In this document: piece by piece, positions 35,355-44,572 of the stretch
Position numbering within the stretch: position 1 is the stretch's first letter
Layout of the letters: every line of letters begins with the position of its first letter
Position numbers and translations under genes: made by a program
Origin: Metabacillus dongyingensis
GTDB lineage: Bacteria; Bacillota; Bacilli; Bacillales; Bacillaceae
Reading direction: 5' to 3'
NCBI RefSeq assembly: GCF_019933155.2
Contig: NZ_CP082944.1
Location: forward strand, 2,296,001 to 2,360,000
DNA: 64,000 nt
Notes under the pieces: generated by a model
Databases searched by the model: none
What the model saw: the letters and a program-made list of their open reading frames with translations, nothing else
What the model was told of the DNA's origin: nothing

Positions 35355-36365
35355 ATGGTAAAGATGAACGATGTTGCAGAGAGAGCAAATGTTTCAAAAG
35401 CTACGGTTTCGAGGGTGCTGAGGAACCCAGAAACGGTGAAGAAGGCTACGCGGGATAAGGTGTTGGCGATCATTGAGCAGCTGAATTATCAACCGAATAT
35501 TTTGGCACGGCATTTCAGAAGAAGTGAGACCAATACGATCCTGGTCGTTGTTCCGAACATCATGAATACGGTGTTTTCTCATATTCTTGGCGGGATTGAG
35601 CATGCCGCAGGAGAGAATGGTTACCGTGTGTTGCTCGCAAACACAAATCAACAGGTGGAAAAGGAATATGAATACCTTGATCACCTAAAACAGCGCCAGG
35701 TGGACGGAATGATTTTGCTGTCTGCCCGAATGGATAAAGGAATCATAGCTGAAGTGATGAAACAGTATCCGGTCGTTCTTACGGCGGACTATCTCGAAGG
35801 CATCGCCATTCCAACTGTCAGCATTGATAATGTGAGCAGCGCTCGAACGGCAACTGAGCATCTCATCAAACTAGGTCACTCCCGAGTCGCTCATATCACA
35901 GGCCCACTTCATCTTCAGGTGAGCCAGGACCGTCTGAAAGGGTATCGTCAGGCACTTTTGCAAAATAACCTGGATGTGGATAATATCTTAATACAGGAGG
36001 GAGATTTCTCCCATGAATCCGGCTACAACCAGATGACCAAGATGTTGGCGCTGGAACATCCGCCGACTGCTGTATTTTCTGCGAATGATGAAATGGCAAC
36101 AGGCGTGATCAAGGCGGCGAAAGATTACGGTCTTTCGGCTCCTGAGGATCTTGCAGTTGTGGGATTTGATAATATTAAGCTTTCAGCTATTTATGATCCA
36201 GGAATAACCACAATAGCTCAGCCGATGTTTGAGATGGGCAAAAAAGCAGCTGAACTGTTGCTTCATCAGATTACTGGAGTTGAGATGACAAAAAGGCAAT
36301 ATGTACTAGAGAGCGAATTGATTATTCGTGATTCATGCGGTGCAAAACTTCTAAATGATGATTAA
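35355..36365 (+). CDS. LacI-family repressor of the sugar ABC operon
   Basis: A 336-residue LacI/GalR regulator: HTH MNDVAERANVSKATVSRVLR, hinge YQPNILARHFRR, sensor domain with NTILVVVPNIMNTVFSHIL and the C-terminal LAVVGFDNIKLSAIYDPGIT. AGGGGATGC stands before the ATG. It heads the operon and three palindromes of the type TGTAACCGGTTACA flank it, at its own promoter and before the isomerase. The inducer is unknown; Gfo/Idh and isomerase partners suggest a cyclitol, uronate or modified sugar. Confidence 0.92.
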   Translation: MVKMNDVAERANVSKATVSRVLRNPETVKKATRDKVLAIIEQLNYQPNILARHFRRSETNTILVVVPNIMNTVFSHILGGIEHAAGENGYRVLLANTNQQVEKEYEYLDHLKQRQVDGMILLSARMDKGIIAEVMKQYPVVLTADYLEGIAIPTVSIDNVSSARTATEHLIKLGHSRVAHITGPLHLQVSQDRLKGYRQALLQNNLDVDNILIQEGDFSHESGYNQMTKMLALEHPPTAVFSANDEMATGVIKAAKDYGLSAPEDLAVVGFDNIKLSAIYDPGITTIAQPMFEMGKKAAELLLHQITGVEMTKRQYVLESELIIRDSCGAKLLNDD

Positions 36366-36368
36366 TAT

Positions 36369-36382
36369 TGTAATCGGTTTCA
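36369..36382 (+). promoter_or_regulatory. LacI operator 2
   Basis: TGTAATCGGTTTCA, an imperfect copy of operator 1, just after the repressor stop codon. Confidence 0.65.
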
Positions 36383-36434
36383 TTTTTCGAAAACTGAATA
36401 ACTTTTGAAATAGAGGGTTTGAGGTTAATTGAAA

Positions 36435-36450
36435 ATGTAACTGATTACAT
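36435..36450 (+). promoter_or_regulatory. LacI operator 3
   Basis: ATGTAACTGATTACAT, close to operator 1 with two central changes, 38 bases before the isomerase start. Operators 2 and 3 are 66 bases apart, which would allow looping. Confidence 0.72.
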
Positions 36451-36487
36451 TTAATAAAATAATAGTTTTAGAAGAGGAGAGGTTGAA

Positions 36488-37252
36488 ATGTCAAAACGCA
36501 TACCTGTGGCACTGCAAATGTACACGCTGCGAAATGAAACAGAAAAAGATTTTATTGGGACGCTGAAAAAGGTTGCTAATATCGGATACGATGGCGTTGA
36601 GTTCGCCGGATATGGCGGACTGGAAGCATCAGAGCTGAAAAAGGCGCTGGATGATTTCGGACTTAAGCCAGCATCAAGCCATATTCCCTTAGAGACATTG
36701 GAGTTGGATTTGAATTCTGTCATAGAATATCAGCACGTCATTGGAAACAAATACATTGTCTGTCCGTTCCTCCCGCCAGAGCGGCGAAGTGAGCAGGATT
36801 ACCGTGAGCTTGTATCCATCCTGAATTCCATTGGTGAAACATGTCATAAAGAAGGATTATCGTTCGCCTATCATAACCATGATTTTGAACTTCAGCCTTT
36901 GTCTGATGGCATAAAGCCACTTGAACTGCTGCTTGAAGAAACAAATCATGATTGGGTGAAAGCGGAGTTTGATGTGTACTGGCTGACCAAAGCAGGAGAA
37001 GACCCAGTGAAGTGGCTGGAAAAATATCAGGGAAGAACACCACTTGTTCATTTGAAAGATATGACCACCGAAGGCGAACAGTTCTTTGCGGAGCTTGGTA
37101 CAGGCGGCGTGAATCTGGAAGCAATTTTAAACAAAGGAGAATCATCCAAAGTGAATTGGTGGATTGTAGAGCAAGATCAGAGCCGACGCTCACCGCTTGA
37201 TAGCATCGAAATAAGTTTTCAATACCTTACAAAGAACTACATAAAGGTGTAA
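36488..37252 (+). CDS. Sugar phosphate isomerase/epimerase (xylose-isomerase-like TIM barrel)
   Basis: A 254-residue AP-endonuclease-2/xylose-isomerase-like barrel. LQMYTLRNETEKDFIGTLKK start, FAYHNHDFEL and EFDVYWLTKAG with metal ligands, PLVHLKDM near residue 190 and WWIVEQDQSR near the end match the IolE/IolH-type family. It isomerises or epimerises an unknown sugar or keto-sugar. GAGGAGAGG precedes the ATG. First structural gene of the operon, 34 bases before the binding protein. Confidence 0.88.
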   Translation: MSKRIPVALQMYTLRNETEKDFIGTLKKVANIGYDGVEFAGYGGLEASELKKALDDFGLKPASSHIPLETLELDLNSVIEYQHVIGNKYIVCPFLPPERRSEQDYRELVSILNSIGETCHKEGLSFAYHNHDFELQPLSDGIKPLELLLEETNHDWVKAEFDVYWLTKAGEDPVKWLEKYQGRTPLVHLKDMTTEGEQFFAELGTGGVNLEAILNKGESSKVNWWIVEQDQSRRSPLDSIEISFQYLTKNYIKV

Positions 37253-37285
37253 CCGCTATTTTAAATGAGAAAAGAGGGGATAGCT

Positions 37286-38581
37286 GTGAAAAGAGTAGTG
37301 TTGACGTTAAGTATTGTTGCGGTTATGTTGTTATCCGCATGCGGTTTAAACGGCGGGGGTGCGAAGGAATCGTCAGTAAATGAATCAGGTTCCAAAGGGA
37401 AACAGACGCTAGAGTTCTGGCAGATTGATCCGGGAGAGAAAGAAAAAGTGTACAAGGAAGCCGTGGAGCGTTTTGAAAAAGAGCATCCGGACGTTAAAGT
37501 GAAAATGCTGCAGATTCCAAACGATGCCTACAAACAGAAGCTCTCCGTTGCCATGTCTGGCGACCGTGCTCCAGACGTATTTGTAAGCTGGGGCGGAGGC
37601 TGGCTGAAGAATTTTGTAGATCAAGATAAGGTGCTTGACATTACTGCCGATACTGACAAAGATCATTTCAACAAACTGGCTCTGGACAATTCAACGTATG
37701 ATAACAAAGTGTTCGGATTGCCGCTCGGCTTATCCATTGATGTTGTATTCTTCAACAAAGACATTTTCAAGAAATACGGGTTAACCCCTCCAGAGACATA
37801 CGATGAGTGGCTTAAGATTGTTGATACCCTCAACAAAAATGACATCATTCCAATTGCGTTGGCGAATAAAACTAAGTGGCCAGGTGCGTACTATTTGATG
37901 AACTTTGCGAGCCGTATAGGCGGCCCTGAGCTATTTGACAGTGCGTTCCACCGGACTGGAAAAGGCTTTGATGATCCGGCTTATCTGAAAGCGGGAGAAC
38001 TTATTCAGGAAATGGTAAAAATGAAAGCGTTTAACTCAGGCTTTAATGGTCTTCCCTACGATGAAGGACAAGGGCGCCAGCTCATGTATTCCGGCAAGGC
38101 TGCGATGACCGATATGACCATTTCGTTTGTGAACAACATGAAAGAAGAAGCTCCTGATTTTGAAAGTAAGCTGGATTTCTTTGTATTCCCGACAGTGGAT
38201 GGCGGCAAAGGCGATCAAACCCATATTGGCGCATCAGCGAGTCCGGTATGGTCTGTTGCAAAAAACAGCAAAAACCAGAAGCTGGCAATTAAACTTGCCA
38301 AGGAGCTGAGCAGCACGGAAACCGCCCAGCAGTATGTTGACCGCACTGGTTCATTAACAGCGGTGGACAATGTCGTTCCAACAGATCCATTCACTAAACG
38401 TTTTTACGATGTGGTAAAAAATGCTACCCACCTTCAGATGCCATATGACCAGACACTTCCACCAGAGCTTGCAGAGCTCCACAAAGATACAACGCAAGCA
38501 GTGTTCGGTCTTGATATGACCCCGGAAGAAGCAGCGGAAAAAATGGAGCAAAAAGCCAAGGAAGATCTGAAGAAGGAGTAA
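37286..38581 (+). CDS. Sugar ABC transporter substrate-binding lipoprotein
   Basis: A 431-residue family-1 extracellular solute-binding protein. N-terminal signal MKRVVLTLSIVAVMLLSAC ends in the LSAC lipobox, so Cys would be lipidated. Mature part begins with a Ser/Gly linker, then TLEFWQIDPGEKEK and later AFNSGFNGLPYDEGQGRQLM, typical of sugar-binding clusters. GTG 37286 is preferred because AGAGGGGA lies just before it and gives a normal signal peptide. Works with the two permeases; no ATPase is in the operon, so a shared MsmX-like ATPase is expected. Confidence 0.93.
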   Translation: MKRVVLTLSIVAVMLLSACGLNGGGAKESSVNESGSKGKQTLEFWQIDPGEKEKVYKEAVERFEKEHPDVKVKMLQIPNDAYKQKLSVAMSGDRAPDVFVSWGGGWLKNFVDQDKVLDITADTDKDHFNKLALDNSTYDNKVFGLPLGLSIDVVFFNKDIFKKYGLTPPETYDEWLKIVDTLNKNDIIPIALANKTKWPGAYYLMNFASRIGGPELFDSAFHRTGKGFDDPAYLKAGELIQEMVKMKAFNSGFNGLPYDEGQGRQLMYSGKAAMTDMTISFVNNMKEEAPDFESKLDFFVFPTVDGGKGDQTHIGASASPVWSVAKNSKNQKLAIKLAKELSSTETAQQYVDRTGSLTAVDNVVPTDPFTKRFYDVVKNATHLQMPYDQTLPPELAELHKDTTQAVFGLDMTPEEAAEKMEQKAKEDLKKE

Positions 38582-38650
38582 TTGCTGAGGTGCCAAAGGG
38601 GCTATGACCCCTTTGATCCTTTCATTTGTTAAACGTTGAGGAGGGATGAC

Positions 38651-39598
38651 GTGGAAACGCAATTAAAAGGAATACCAACGGCGAAGAAGGTTGTGCAGCC
38701 GGCTGTGAGACCAAAGAGTAAATCATTGAACAAGTTTGTAACCATCAGTCTGTTTCTAGCTCCGGCAATTATCATTTATGTCATTTATGTTCTGTACCCG
38801 ATTTTCTCGACCTTGCTCTACAGTTTTTACGAGTGGGACGGTGTGGGTGCGGGCACATATGTTGGACTGCAGAACTATGTCAATTTATTGAGTGACAGCA
38901 TTTTTTGGACGTCATTGACGAATAACACTTGGGTCGTGCTGACCTCAGTTTTTGTACAGATTCCTCTTGGACTGATTATGGCGCTTATGCTGCTTGCACC
39001 AATCCGAGGCATCCGGCTGTTCAGCGGTGTTTACTTTTTTCCATTCTTAATCTCCACTGTGGCAGTTGGACTCCTATGGGTGCTCATGCTTGATCCGTTG
39101 AATGGAATCATTAACCAGCTCGTGAGTTTTTTAGGTTTTGAAAACGTTGAATGGCTGAGCAAATCCCGTACGGCCATGTTTGCGGTTTTACTTGTTATCG
39201 TATGGCAGTTTTCTCCGTTTTATATGATTCTGTTTAAAGCAGCAATCGTTGGTATTCCGGAAGAGCTTTATGAAGCAGCAGAGATCGATGGTGCGAATGC
39301 GTTCACGAAGTTTTTCCGTATCACCTTTCCGCTGTTAATGCCTACGATTATCAGTTCTTCCATCTTGGCGATTGTCGGATCGCTCAAGGCGTTTGATATT
39401 TTCTATGTTATGACGGGTGGCGGACCAAACCACGGAACTGAGCTGCTTGGAACATACATGTTCAAGCAGGCATTTGTGAACTTTAACATGGGATATGCCA
39501 GTGCAATAGGGTTTGTCATGTTTTTCCTTGCGATGATAGTGACCATCATCATTCAGGCACTTGATTTTTACCGGAAGAAGAAAGGAGCCTATGCATGA
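38651..39598 (+). CDS. Sugar ABC transporter permease (MalF/UgpA type)
   Basis: A 315-residue inner-membrane protein with six predicted helices and the EAA loop EELYEAAEIDGANAFTKFFR that contacts the ATPase. GTG 38651 has GAGGAGGGATG upstream. Ends in an ATGA overlap with the second permease, indicating translational coupling. Confidence 0.93.
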   Translation: METQLKGIPTAKKVVQPAVRPKSKSLNKFVTISLFLAPAIIIYVIYVLYPIFSTLLYSFYEWDGVGAGTYVGLQNYVNLLSDSIFWTSLTNNTWVVLTSVFVQIPLGLIMALMLLAPIRGIRLFSGVYFFPFLISTVAVGLLWVLMLDPLNGIINQLVSFLGFENVEWLSKSRTAMFAVLLVIVWQFSPFYMILFKAAIVGIPEELYEAAEIDGANAFTKFFRITFPLLMPTIISSSILAIVGSLKAFDIFYVMTGGGPNHGTELLGTYMFKQAFVNFNMGYASAIGFVMFFLAMIVTIIIQALDFYRKKKGAYA

Positions 39599-40416
39599 AT
39601 TTAGCGATAAAAAAAATCCCTCTGTACGTGATTGCCATTATTCTTCTTGTGTTTACAGGCTTTCCTTTTCTTTATATGATTTCGACCAGTTTAAAAAGCC
39701 GAACAGAGTTCTTCGAAAAACCGTATTCTCTTTTTTCTTCCTTTACCCTTGAAAACTATAAGAGTGTATTTGAAATGGGACTGTCCCGTTATTTTCTAAA
39801 CAGCATCCTCGTGTCAGTAGTAGCTGTATTTGCAGTAATGCTGATCGCTGCATTGGCGAGTTATCCTTTAAGCAGGATGAAATTCAAGTTGAATCGCGTC
39901 GTGTTCCTGCTTTTTATTGCCGGCATGATGCTTCCAATCCATGCGACATTAATTCCTATCTTTAAGCTTTCAGAAAGCATGGGGATGTACGACACAATCT
40001 GGGCGCTGCTTGGTCCATATATTGCATTCAGTCTTCCAATTTCCATCTTTATTCTGACGCAATTCATGCAAGAGATTCCGGTGTCCCTAGAGGAAGCTGC
40101 AAAAATTGACGGCTGCAATCACTTCGGCATTTTCTGGCGTGTGATTTTGCCGATGCTTACACCGGCGTTAATGACCGTTTTAATCTATAACTTTATTCAT
40201 TTATGGAATGAATTTATATTTGCGCTTGTGCTGATCTCAAGTCCGGAAAACATGACCTTGCCACTCGGTTTACAGGATTTTAAAGGAGAATTTTCCGTTA
40301 ATATTCCGGGCTTAATGGCCGCACTTACACTGGCAAGTCTGCCTATCCTTGTCGTCTATCTTTTTTCGCAGGAAAAAGTGGTGAAAGGCTTGGCTGGAGG
40401 AGCAGTAAAAGAGTAA
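39595..40416 (+). CDS. Sugar ABC transporter permease (MalG/UgpE type)
   Basis: A 273-residue partner permease, six helices, EAA loop VSLEEAAKIDGCNHFGIFWR. Begins four bases before the end of the first permease. Followed after 19 bases by the broken dehydrogenase gene. Confidence 0.93.
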   Translation: MNLAIKKIPLYVIAIILLVFTGFPFLYMISTSLKSRTEFFEKPYSLFSSFTLENYKSVFEMGLSRYFLNSILVSVVAVFAVMLIAALASYPLSRMKFKLNRVVFLLFIAGMMLPIHATLIPIFKLSESMGMYDTIWALLGPYIAFSLPISIFILTQFMQEIPVSLEEAAKIDGCNHFGIFWRVILPMLTPALMTVLIYNFIHLWNEFIFALVLISSPENMTLPLGLQDFKGEFSVNIPGLMAALTLASLPILVVYLFSQEKVVKGLAGGAVKE

Positions 40417-40435
40417 TAGGCAGGAGAGTGACACC

Positions 40436-41530
40436 TTGAAAAAAATAAACATTGGATTGATTGGCTGTGGTGTAATCAGTGATATTTATTTAACAAACTG
40501 CAGTCGTTTCGAGCATTTAGATGTCATTGCTGTTGCCGATTTGGAACGCGGGCGGGTGGAACAGAAGGCGGAGGAACATGGCATTCCTTATGTACTCTCG
40601 GTTGATGAATTAATCTGTCATGAGGAAATTGATATTGTACTGAACTTAACTTAACACCACCTGGCGGACATTATACATTGTGTCTACAGGCCTTGAAAGC
40701 TGGGAAGCATGTCTATGTGGAAAAACCGCTCAGCGCTTCTATTCAAGAAGGTAAAGAATTGTTGGCTACAGCCAAAAAGAATGGCTTATTGATAGGTGCA
40801 GCGCCTGACACGTTTCTAGGAGCAGGACTTCAGACGTGCCGGACGCTCATTGAGAAAGGTGCAATCGGCCAGCCAGTTGCAGCTACCGCTTTTATGCTTA
40901 AGAGAGGACCGGAGAACTGGCATCCGAATCCTGCGTTCTTTTATCAATTTGGCGGAGGTCCGATGTATGACATGGGTCCTTACTACTTAACGGCATTTAT
41001 TTCTCTTATGGGCCCGGTTAAGCGGGTTACCGCTTCTGCCGGCATTCCCTTTTTAGAACGAACGATTATGACGGGAGAGGATGCAGGAAAGAAAATACCA
41101 GTTCAGACACCGACCCATATTTCTGGGAATGTGGAGTTCAAAAGCGGAGCGATCGGCACCATCATCACAAGCTTTAATGTGCTGGCCACACAAACGCCGT
41201 TTATTGAAATCTACGGAACGGAAGGGATCGATTTCTGTTCCGGATCCGAACACGTTTGCTGGGCCGGTAAAGCTTAACCGTAAAGGAACGGATCAGTGGG
41301 TAGAGCAAGAGCTGGTTTCCAAAGCAGTTGAGAACCTGCGTGGCCTAGGGATTGAAGACATGGCAGATGCTATATTGAATAGACGGCACCACCGTGCGTC
41401 GGGAGATCTAGCTTTTCATGTACTTGAAATCATGCATGGTTTTCATGAGTCGGCTTCTCTTGGCAGGCATTATGAAATGCAAAATTCATACATCTGTCCT
41501 GAATTGCAGGAGGAGACAACTCCACCTTAA
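40436..41530 (+). pseudogene. Gfo/Idh/MocA-family dehydrogenase, two frameshifts
   Basis: TTG 40436 follows GGAGAG and opens an NAD-binding Rossmann start INIGLIGCGVISDIYL. At 40643-40652 the 5-mer AACTT is present twice in tandem; removing one copy restores LNLTPPGGHYTLCLQALKAGKHVYVEKPL. A second break, +1 near 41225, shifts from GTEG to SISVPDPNTFAGPVKL. The C-terminus HVLEIMHGFHESASLGRHYEM is typical. The enzyme would oxidise the imported sugar with NAD. With two frameshifts it should be inactive. Confidence 0.88.
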
Positions 41531-41811
41531 TTTATGGTGAGAAAGGAATGCTTCGTTTAGAGGATGATCCTGCCTATTCGCTCGTCGCTCAATACAAAAC
41601 TGGTGAAGTTGTCAACTGCGCACTAGAATGGATAGAGTCCAACAGAAAAGGCGGCCAGACAAAGTCACATGTCATCGATCACTTTGTGGACTGTATTCTG
41701 AATGGAGAGACGCCAATAATTACGAGTGAAGAAGGAATGAGGTCGCAGGATGTCATCTTGGCTGCTGTCGAGTCGAATACGACAAAGCTAATTGTGAAGG
41801 TGGGAGTCTAG
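41512..41811 (+). pseudogene. Second Gfo/Idh/MocA dehydrogenase, C-terminal third only
   Basis: The frame STLIYGEKGMLRLEDDPAYS... SHVIDHFVDCILNGETPIIT...EEGMRSQDVILAAVES is the C-terminal domain of a different Gfo/Idh protein. Its N-terminal two thirds are gone and it is fused to the tail of the first pseudogene, so a deletion joined two tandem genes. Confidence 0.82.
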
Positions 41812-41843
41812 CAAAAGGAAGGCTATGATATTTTAAATAGGGA

Positions 41844-41885
41844 AAAGCGGCCTGCATGAGAATATGCGGGCCTTATCTTTCGTTT
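41844..41885 (+). terminator. Terminator of the sugar operon
   Basis: AAGCGGCCTGCAT pairs with ATGCGGGCCTT (one bulge), then a T-rich tract. Confidence 0.75.
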
Positions 41886-42008
41886 TTAATGATATCAATA
41901 AACTCTGCTAATTCTTTCTGTGTCATTCCTTTATCTTTTTTATCAGGCGCAGAAATAACAGTCCATTGACCTTATAATACGAAAGGGCAGGATTGTTGAA
42001 GAAGCTCA
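41886..42008. other. Relic and 3' half repeat
   Basis: The minus strand from about 41972 to 41873 reads WTVISAPDKKDKGMTQKELAEFIDIIKNER-stop, a coherent C-terminal relic of an unknown protein. 41984-42003 is only the 3' end of a dispersed repeat (GGGCAGGATTGTTGAAGAAG). Confidence 0.5.
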
Positions 42009-42269
42009 TTGGTACAGGCGGTTTTATTTTTGAAAGATTTACCCATCTTTAGTGTTCTATCATTAACCTTAGGCATATTCATATGGTATTTAATTTTCGT
42101 TATGATCAAAATGGAAATCATATTAGCAATTATATTAATTCAACTCATTGTTTCTGTGATTGGACTTTTTAGAAGAGGTGAGAATAAAATTCTTATTTCG
42201 TTAGGCATTTTGTTAAGCGTCTTGCCTGTTGTAACTTACGTTTATTTCAATGTTAATCAGCAGCAATGA
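42009..42269 (+). CDS. Small membrane protein, up to 86 residues
   Basis: Three hydrophobic helices (IFSVLSLTLGIFIWYLIFVM; IILAIILIQLIVSVIGLF; ISLGILLSVLPVVTYVYF). The start is uncertain: TTG 42009 or TTG 42030; neither has a good ribosome site, so the upstream repeat may have replaced the original 5' end. Family unknown. Confidence 0.5.
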   Translation: MVQAVLFLKDLPIFSVLSLTLGIFIWYLIFVMIKMEIILAIILIQLIVSVIGLFRRGENKILISLGILLSVLPVVTYVYFNVNQQQ

Positions 42270-42369
42270 GAGGATCAAAATTAGCTCGACAAATGGTGTC
42301 GATTACAGCACAAGGTAATAGTCCTTTTGGATAGACTTGAGCAACATTTTGAAAATAGGGGGACAAAGA

Positions 42370-43047
42370 TTGTATAAAGACTATGAACTTATGGAAATAC
42401 AGACAGAAGTCTTATTTAAAATTGATCATTTAAAGAGAATAACAGAAATAAATGAGTCAACCGATTTAATAGCACCTTTCTTCTTTTTGGGTCGTACAAA
42501 AGAAGGCAACGTCATTCGGTTCAACAAAACTTTTCCGGATCATCATAAAATAAAGATATTTGAAGTAGTAAATAACAATCAAAATAACATAGAGCTTGGG
42601 AACTTAATTATGAATGTAAGTAAGTTAAAACAGATAAATAAGATATGGATGGGTCCTGCCTATGTTTTCCCTGAAAATTTTAATATGACTTCAAATGCAA
42701 TTAAAATAACGAACGATAATAAAGAGTTATTGCGAATGGGATTCCCAAATCTTATTCAGCATTTTGAAAAGAGACAGCCCGTTTATGCCATTATTCAGAA
42801 CGGAATAGCAGTTTCTGTCTGCTGCAGTGCAAGAAAGAGTTCAAGAGGTGCTGAGGCAAGCGTAGAAACTTTGGATTCTTATCAAGGTTGTGGATATGGG
42901 ACAAGTAGTGTAATTGCCTGGGCAAACGAAATTAGAAAAGCAGCTTTATATCCACTTTATAGTACAGCTTGGGATAACTTCTCTTCGCAAACTATTGCGA
43001 AGAAATTAAACCTATACAAGTATGGGGTAGATCTGCACATAAGTTAG
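42370..43047 (+). CDS. GNAT-family acetyltransferase (FR47-like)
   Basis: A 225-residue protein whose C-terminal half is an FR47-type acetyltransferase: GIAVSVCCSARKSSRGAEAS, ETLDSYQGCGYGTSSVIAWA (acetyl-CoA loop) and PLYSTAWDNFSSQTIAKKL, ending YKYGVDLHIS. TTG 42370 is preferred as AGGGGGA lies six bases before it. Acceptor unknown. Confidence 0.8.
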   Translation: MYKDYELMEIQTEVLFKIDHLKRITEINESTDLIAPFFFLGRTKEGNVIRFNKTFPDHHKIKIFEVVNNNQNNIELGNLIMNVSKLKQINKIWMGPAYVFPENFNMTSNAIKITNDNKELLRMGFPNLIQHFEKRQPVYAIIQNGIAVSVCCSARKSSRGAEASVETLDSYQGCGYGTSSVIAWANEIRKAALYPLYSTAWDNFSSQTIAKKLNLYKYGVDLHIS

Positions 43048-43437
43048 TTTCCTTGTTCAATATTAGGGGCTTATGCTTCAAAAGGGAAACCAAAGATAAA
43101 AGAAATTAGTAGAACTCATCAAAAAAGAAGACCTTGCTCATATGAGTTAAGGTTGAGAAGAGCAGCTGTTTCACTCAACTAAATCATAAGGTTTGGTAAA
43201 GCTGAAGCTGATTTATACATCAAAAAGAAATAATTATTTATCATTTAAGAGTAAATAATACCCAATAATGAAAAGATTCAAAATTATTATCTGGTTAAAT
43301 GGAATAGTTTTCTGTAGGTAATTATCCTTAAAATGGTAATAATGGATAGATAAATATTTCCAATTTTAGTAGAGTGTAGAAGTACCCTCTTGCAAATAAA
43401 GGTACATATATTTTATGAAGAGAAGGGAGGTAATCTT
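43048..43437. other. Region before the peptide cluster
   Basis: About 390 AT-rich bases, with a degenerate repeat start (TCAATATTAGGGGCTTATG, 43058-43076). It should hold the promoter of the precursor gene, but I see no box strong enough to call. GGGAGG at 43425-43430 is the precursor ribosome site. Confidence 0.45.
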
Positions 43438-43665
43438 TTGGAACTTACAAGCTATGCATCTCCTAAAATGGAGATGGACAATACGCAAACGGTTGAAGAT
43501 CTAGTAGCATTCTTTATTGTAGCTGGTTATGTATTATTAGCGCTTGGAGCCACACTGATTCTAGGTGCAATTGCATGGTGCTTTATGTACGCGCGCAGCA
43601 GCTTCGAAGGAACGCTTGAGCAAGTAGAAGGCGGAGGCTGGAAATTCAGAATAGGATGTAAATAG
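43438..43665 (+). CDS. Putative bacteriocin/RiPP precursor peptide with two cysteines
   Basis: 75 residues from TTG 43438 (GGGAGG eight bases upstream). The N-terminal 24 residues are polar (leader-like: SYASPKMEMDNTQTVEDL). Residues about 25-51 are one long hydrophobic helix (FFIVAGYVLLALGATLILGA then AWCFMY) with small-residue GxxxG-like spacing. The tail is ARSSFEGTLEQVEGGGWKF followed by RIGCK. Cys48 and Cys74 are the only cysteines. Directly ahead of an ABC exporter, an M50 protease with a PqqD domain and a disulfide-forming pair, it is the natural substrate. No known bacteriocin family is recognised. Confidence 0.68.
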   Translation: MELTSYASPKMEMDNTQTVEDLVAFFIVAGYVLLALGATLILGAIAWCFMYARSSFEGTLEQVEGGGWKFRIGCK

Positions 43666-43674
43666 TTGCAAAAA

Positions 43675-43730
43675 GGGGGGAGACAAATCAACAATTCGAC
43701 CTGGTGTTTTGTCACCCTCTCTTTACACCT
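43675..43730 (+). terminator. Possible attenuator between precursor and exporter genes
   Basis: GGAGACAAA pairs with TTTGTCACC (one mismatch) across a 19-base loop, then CTCTCTTT. A leaky terminator here would make more precursor than transporter mRNA. Weak. Confidence 0.4.
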
Positions 43731-43816
43731 TTATCAATTACTAACATCTTATTTACAATTTAGAGTTATATTATAACAATTTTATTAAATAAAATCCAGT
43801 AAAGAGGTTGAAAAGA

Positions 43817-44572
43817 GTGATAGACATCTTAAAGGTAGACAATATTTCCAAAGTTTACAATAAAAAGGTTATAGCTGTTGATCAGGTATCTTTTCAGGTG
43901 AAAACTGGTGAAATTTATGGATTAATTGGTCCAAATGGTTCAGGAAAAACGACTACAATAAATATGATAACCAATTTTTCTAAGGCGGATACCGGTGAAA
44001 TAACAATAAATGGATTAAAAGGTTCTTCTTTAGCCGCAAGAAGCCAATTTGGTTATGTTCCAGACGAATTATTAATTCCAGAAACATTAACAGGATTTGA
44101 ATACTTGTCCTTTATGATGAAGATGTATGAAGTTGATGATGATTATGCAATGAAAGAATTGGTGAAGATATTCAGAATTGAAGATGCAATGCACTCATTG
44201 ATAGGGGGATATTCTCATGGAATGAAGAAAAAACTGCAATTTATAGCAGCTATTCTTCATCAGCCTAAGCTGCTGATTCTAGATGAACCTTTTAGGGGAT
44301 TAGATCCTGAGGCAGTGATTATCTTTAAAAAGCTTTTGGGGCATTACAGGGCGAAGAATACAGCTATTCTTATTGCCACACATGATCTGCTTTCTGCTCA
44401 ATCTCTGTGTGATAAGGTTGGAATTATCTCAAAAGCCGAACTGGTGGAAGATGGGAAAATTAAGGATTTATTACGCAAGTATTCAATGAATCAACTTGAA
44501 GATGTATTCATGGCAGCTTCAGGTTTATCAGAAAGAGGAATCGAAATTGATAAAGTCATTGGAAATCTCTAA
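43817..44572 (+). CDS. ABC transporter ATPase of the peptide cluster
   Basis: A 251-residue ATPase: IGPNGSGKTTTINMI (Walker A), GYSHGMKKKLQF (signature in the place of LSGGQ), LLILDEPFRGLDPEA (Walker B), ATHD switch His. The subtype matches exporters such as B. subtilis YydI or SkfE. GTG 43817 is chosen because AAAGAGG is eight bases upstream; TTG 43808 would touch it. Overlaps the permease start by 26 bases. Confidence 0.88.
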   Translation: MIDILKVDNISKVYNKKVIAVDQVSFQVKTGEIYGLIGPNGSGKTTTINMITNFSKADTGEITINGLKGSSLAARSQFGYVPDELLIPETLTGFEYLSFMMKMYEVDDDYAMKELVKIFRIEDAMHSLIGGYSHGMKKKLQFIAAILHQPKLLILDEPFRGLDPEAVIIFKKLLGHYRAKNTAILIATHDLLSAQSLCDKVGIISKAELVEDGKIKDLLRKYSMNQLEDVFMAASGLSERGIEIDKVIGNL

